Positions 63,645 to 64,000 of a stretch of DNA of 64,000 nucleotides are shown here, one piece after another. The notes under the pieces were generated by a model. It had not been told where the DNA came from, searched no databases, and worked only from the letters and a program-made list of their open reading frames with translations. The DNA comes from Schistosoma haematobium. Taxonomy: Eukaryota; Platyhelminthes; Trematoda; Strigeidida; Schistosomatidae. The translations under genes and the position numbers were made by a program. Every line of letters begins with the position of its first letter. Positions within the stretch are counted from its first letter, which is position 1. The stretch spans positions 23,447,536 through 23,511,535 of the forward strand of contig NC_067198.1 in NCBI RefSeq assembly GCF_000699445.3, given 5' to 3'.

Positions 63645-64000
63645 TCAGGAACCGGCCCTGGCACAACCAAGGGTGGGAAGAGTACTCTCCCTCTAAATGC
63701 TCTCACATGGACACGCGTATACAACCACTGCCAGAGAAGTCATACTAACTGCCTTTTCGTGACAGAGATTCTGTTTACGAAATTGAGAGGACGAGAAGCG
63801 AATGTCCAGCGCTTTAACCGGGTTGGTGGATATGGAGGATCCATTTAGGGAAGTTGGAAAACCCTGATTTCAAATCAATGGTGTACATGGGCTCCAGGAT
63901 CCTAAGGGCATAAAAGACGTATGAACCTATTATTGGTCACTGGGTACCATGAAATTGCATTTCCTGACGTTGTGGATTAGACCTTTAGGTCAAAGGATTT
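63645..64000 (+). repeat. GC-richer interspersed-repeat segment, runs off the window
   Basis: Sharp rise in GC (ggccctggcacaaccaaggg, gccactg-like, ccgggttggtgg words) against the AT-rich background. It resembles the non-coding part of a schistosome non-LTR element, but that is from general memory and the family is not certain. Confidence 0.5.

Overview
The window looks like trematode nuclear DNA, most likely from a blood fluke (Schistosoma). It is AT-rich, has long introns, and carries tRNA-related SINEs whose 3' half matches the schistosome Sm-alpha hammerhead-ribozyme repeat. It also has an RTE-type non-LTR element with a (GTAA)n tail, and microexons that are multiples of three. No bacterial-style genes, rRNA or canonical tRNA genes were seen. 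The genus is inferred from repeat types; the species cannot be told.

The main content is one very large gene on the minus strand, running from a signal-peptide exon at 43,685-44,018 leftward through and beyond position 1. Thirteen single-copy exons can be placed by GT/AG sites, open frame and matching phase. They encode a secretion signal, then three SEA domains. Each SEA domain is split over two exons at the same point: exon A enters in phase 1 and ends in phase 0, exon B enters in phase 0 and ends in phase 1. Ser/Thr-rich linker exons separate the domains, including 24-nt and 30-nt microexons. Every boundary outside the SEA-internal splits is phase 1.

After the third SEA domain and a 69-nt Thr-rich exon, the gene enters a tandem array (1 to about 14,900) of 20 nearly identical units of about 763 bp. 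On the minus strand each unit contains one 99-nt phase 1-1 exon with consensus splice sites. It encodes a 33-residue repeat with 15 Thr, 1 Ser and 8 acidic residues. The genomic satellite is therefore a tandem-exon mucin domain of at least 660 residues, open at the left edge. The predicted protein is a secreted or surface, multi-SEA, mucin-like molecule of more than 1,300 residues. Skipping any array exon would keep the frame.

The gene's introns are filled with transposable elements: a 515-bp solo LTR with 5-bp duplications (41.9-42.4 kb), an RTE element with a perfect 15-bp duplication and a long open reverse transcriptase frame (31.8-34.4 kb), truncated RTE 3' ends, SINE copies including two inverted-repeat pairs, and about 280-bp TG...CA repeats. 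A decayed coding-like remnant lies at 39.3-40.5 kb. The region from 44 to 62.6 kb is mostly AT-rich and repeat-laden with no gene I can support. At the right end is a minus-strand terminal exon of an unrecognised gene (62,940-63,359), then a GC-richer interspersed-repeat segment that runs off the window.
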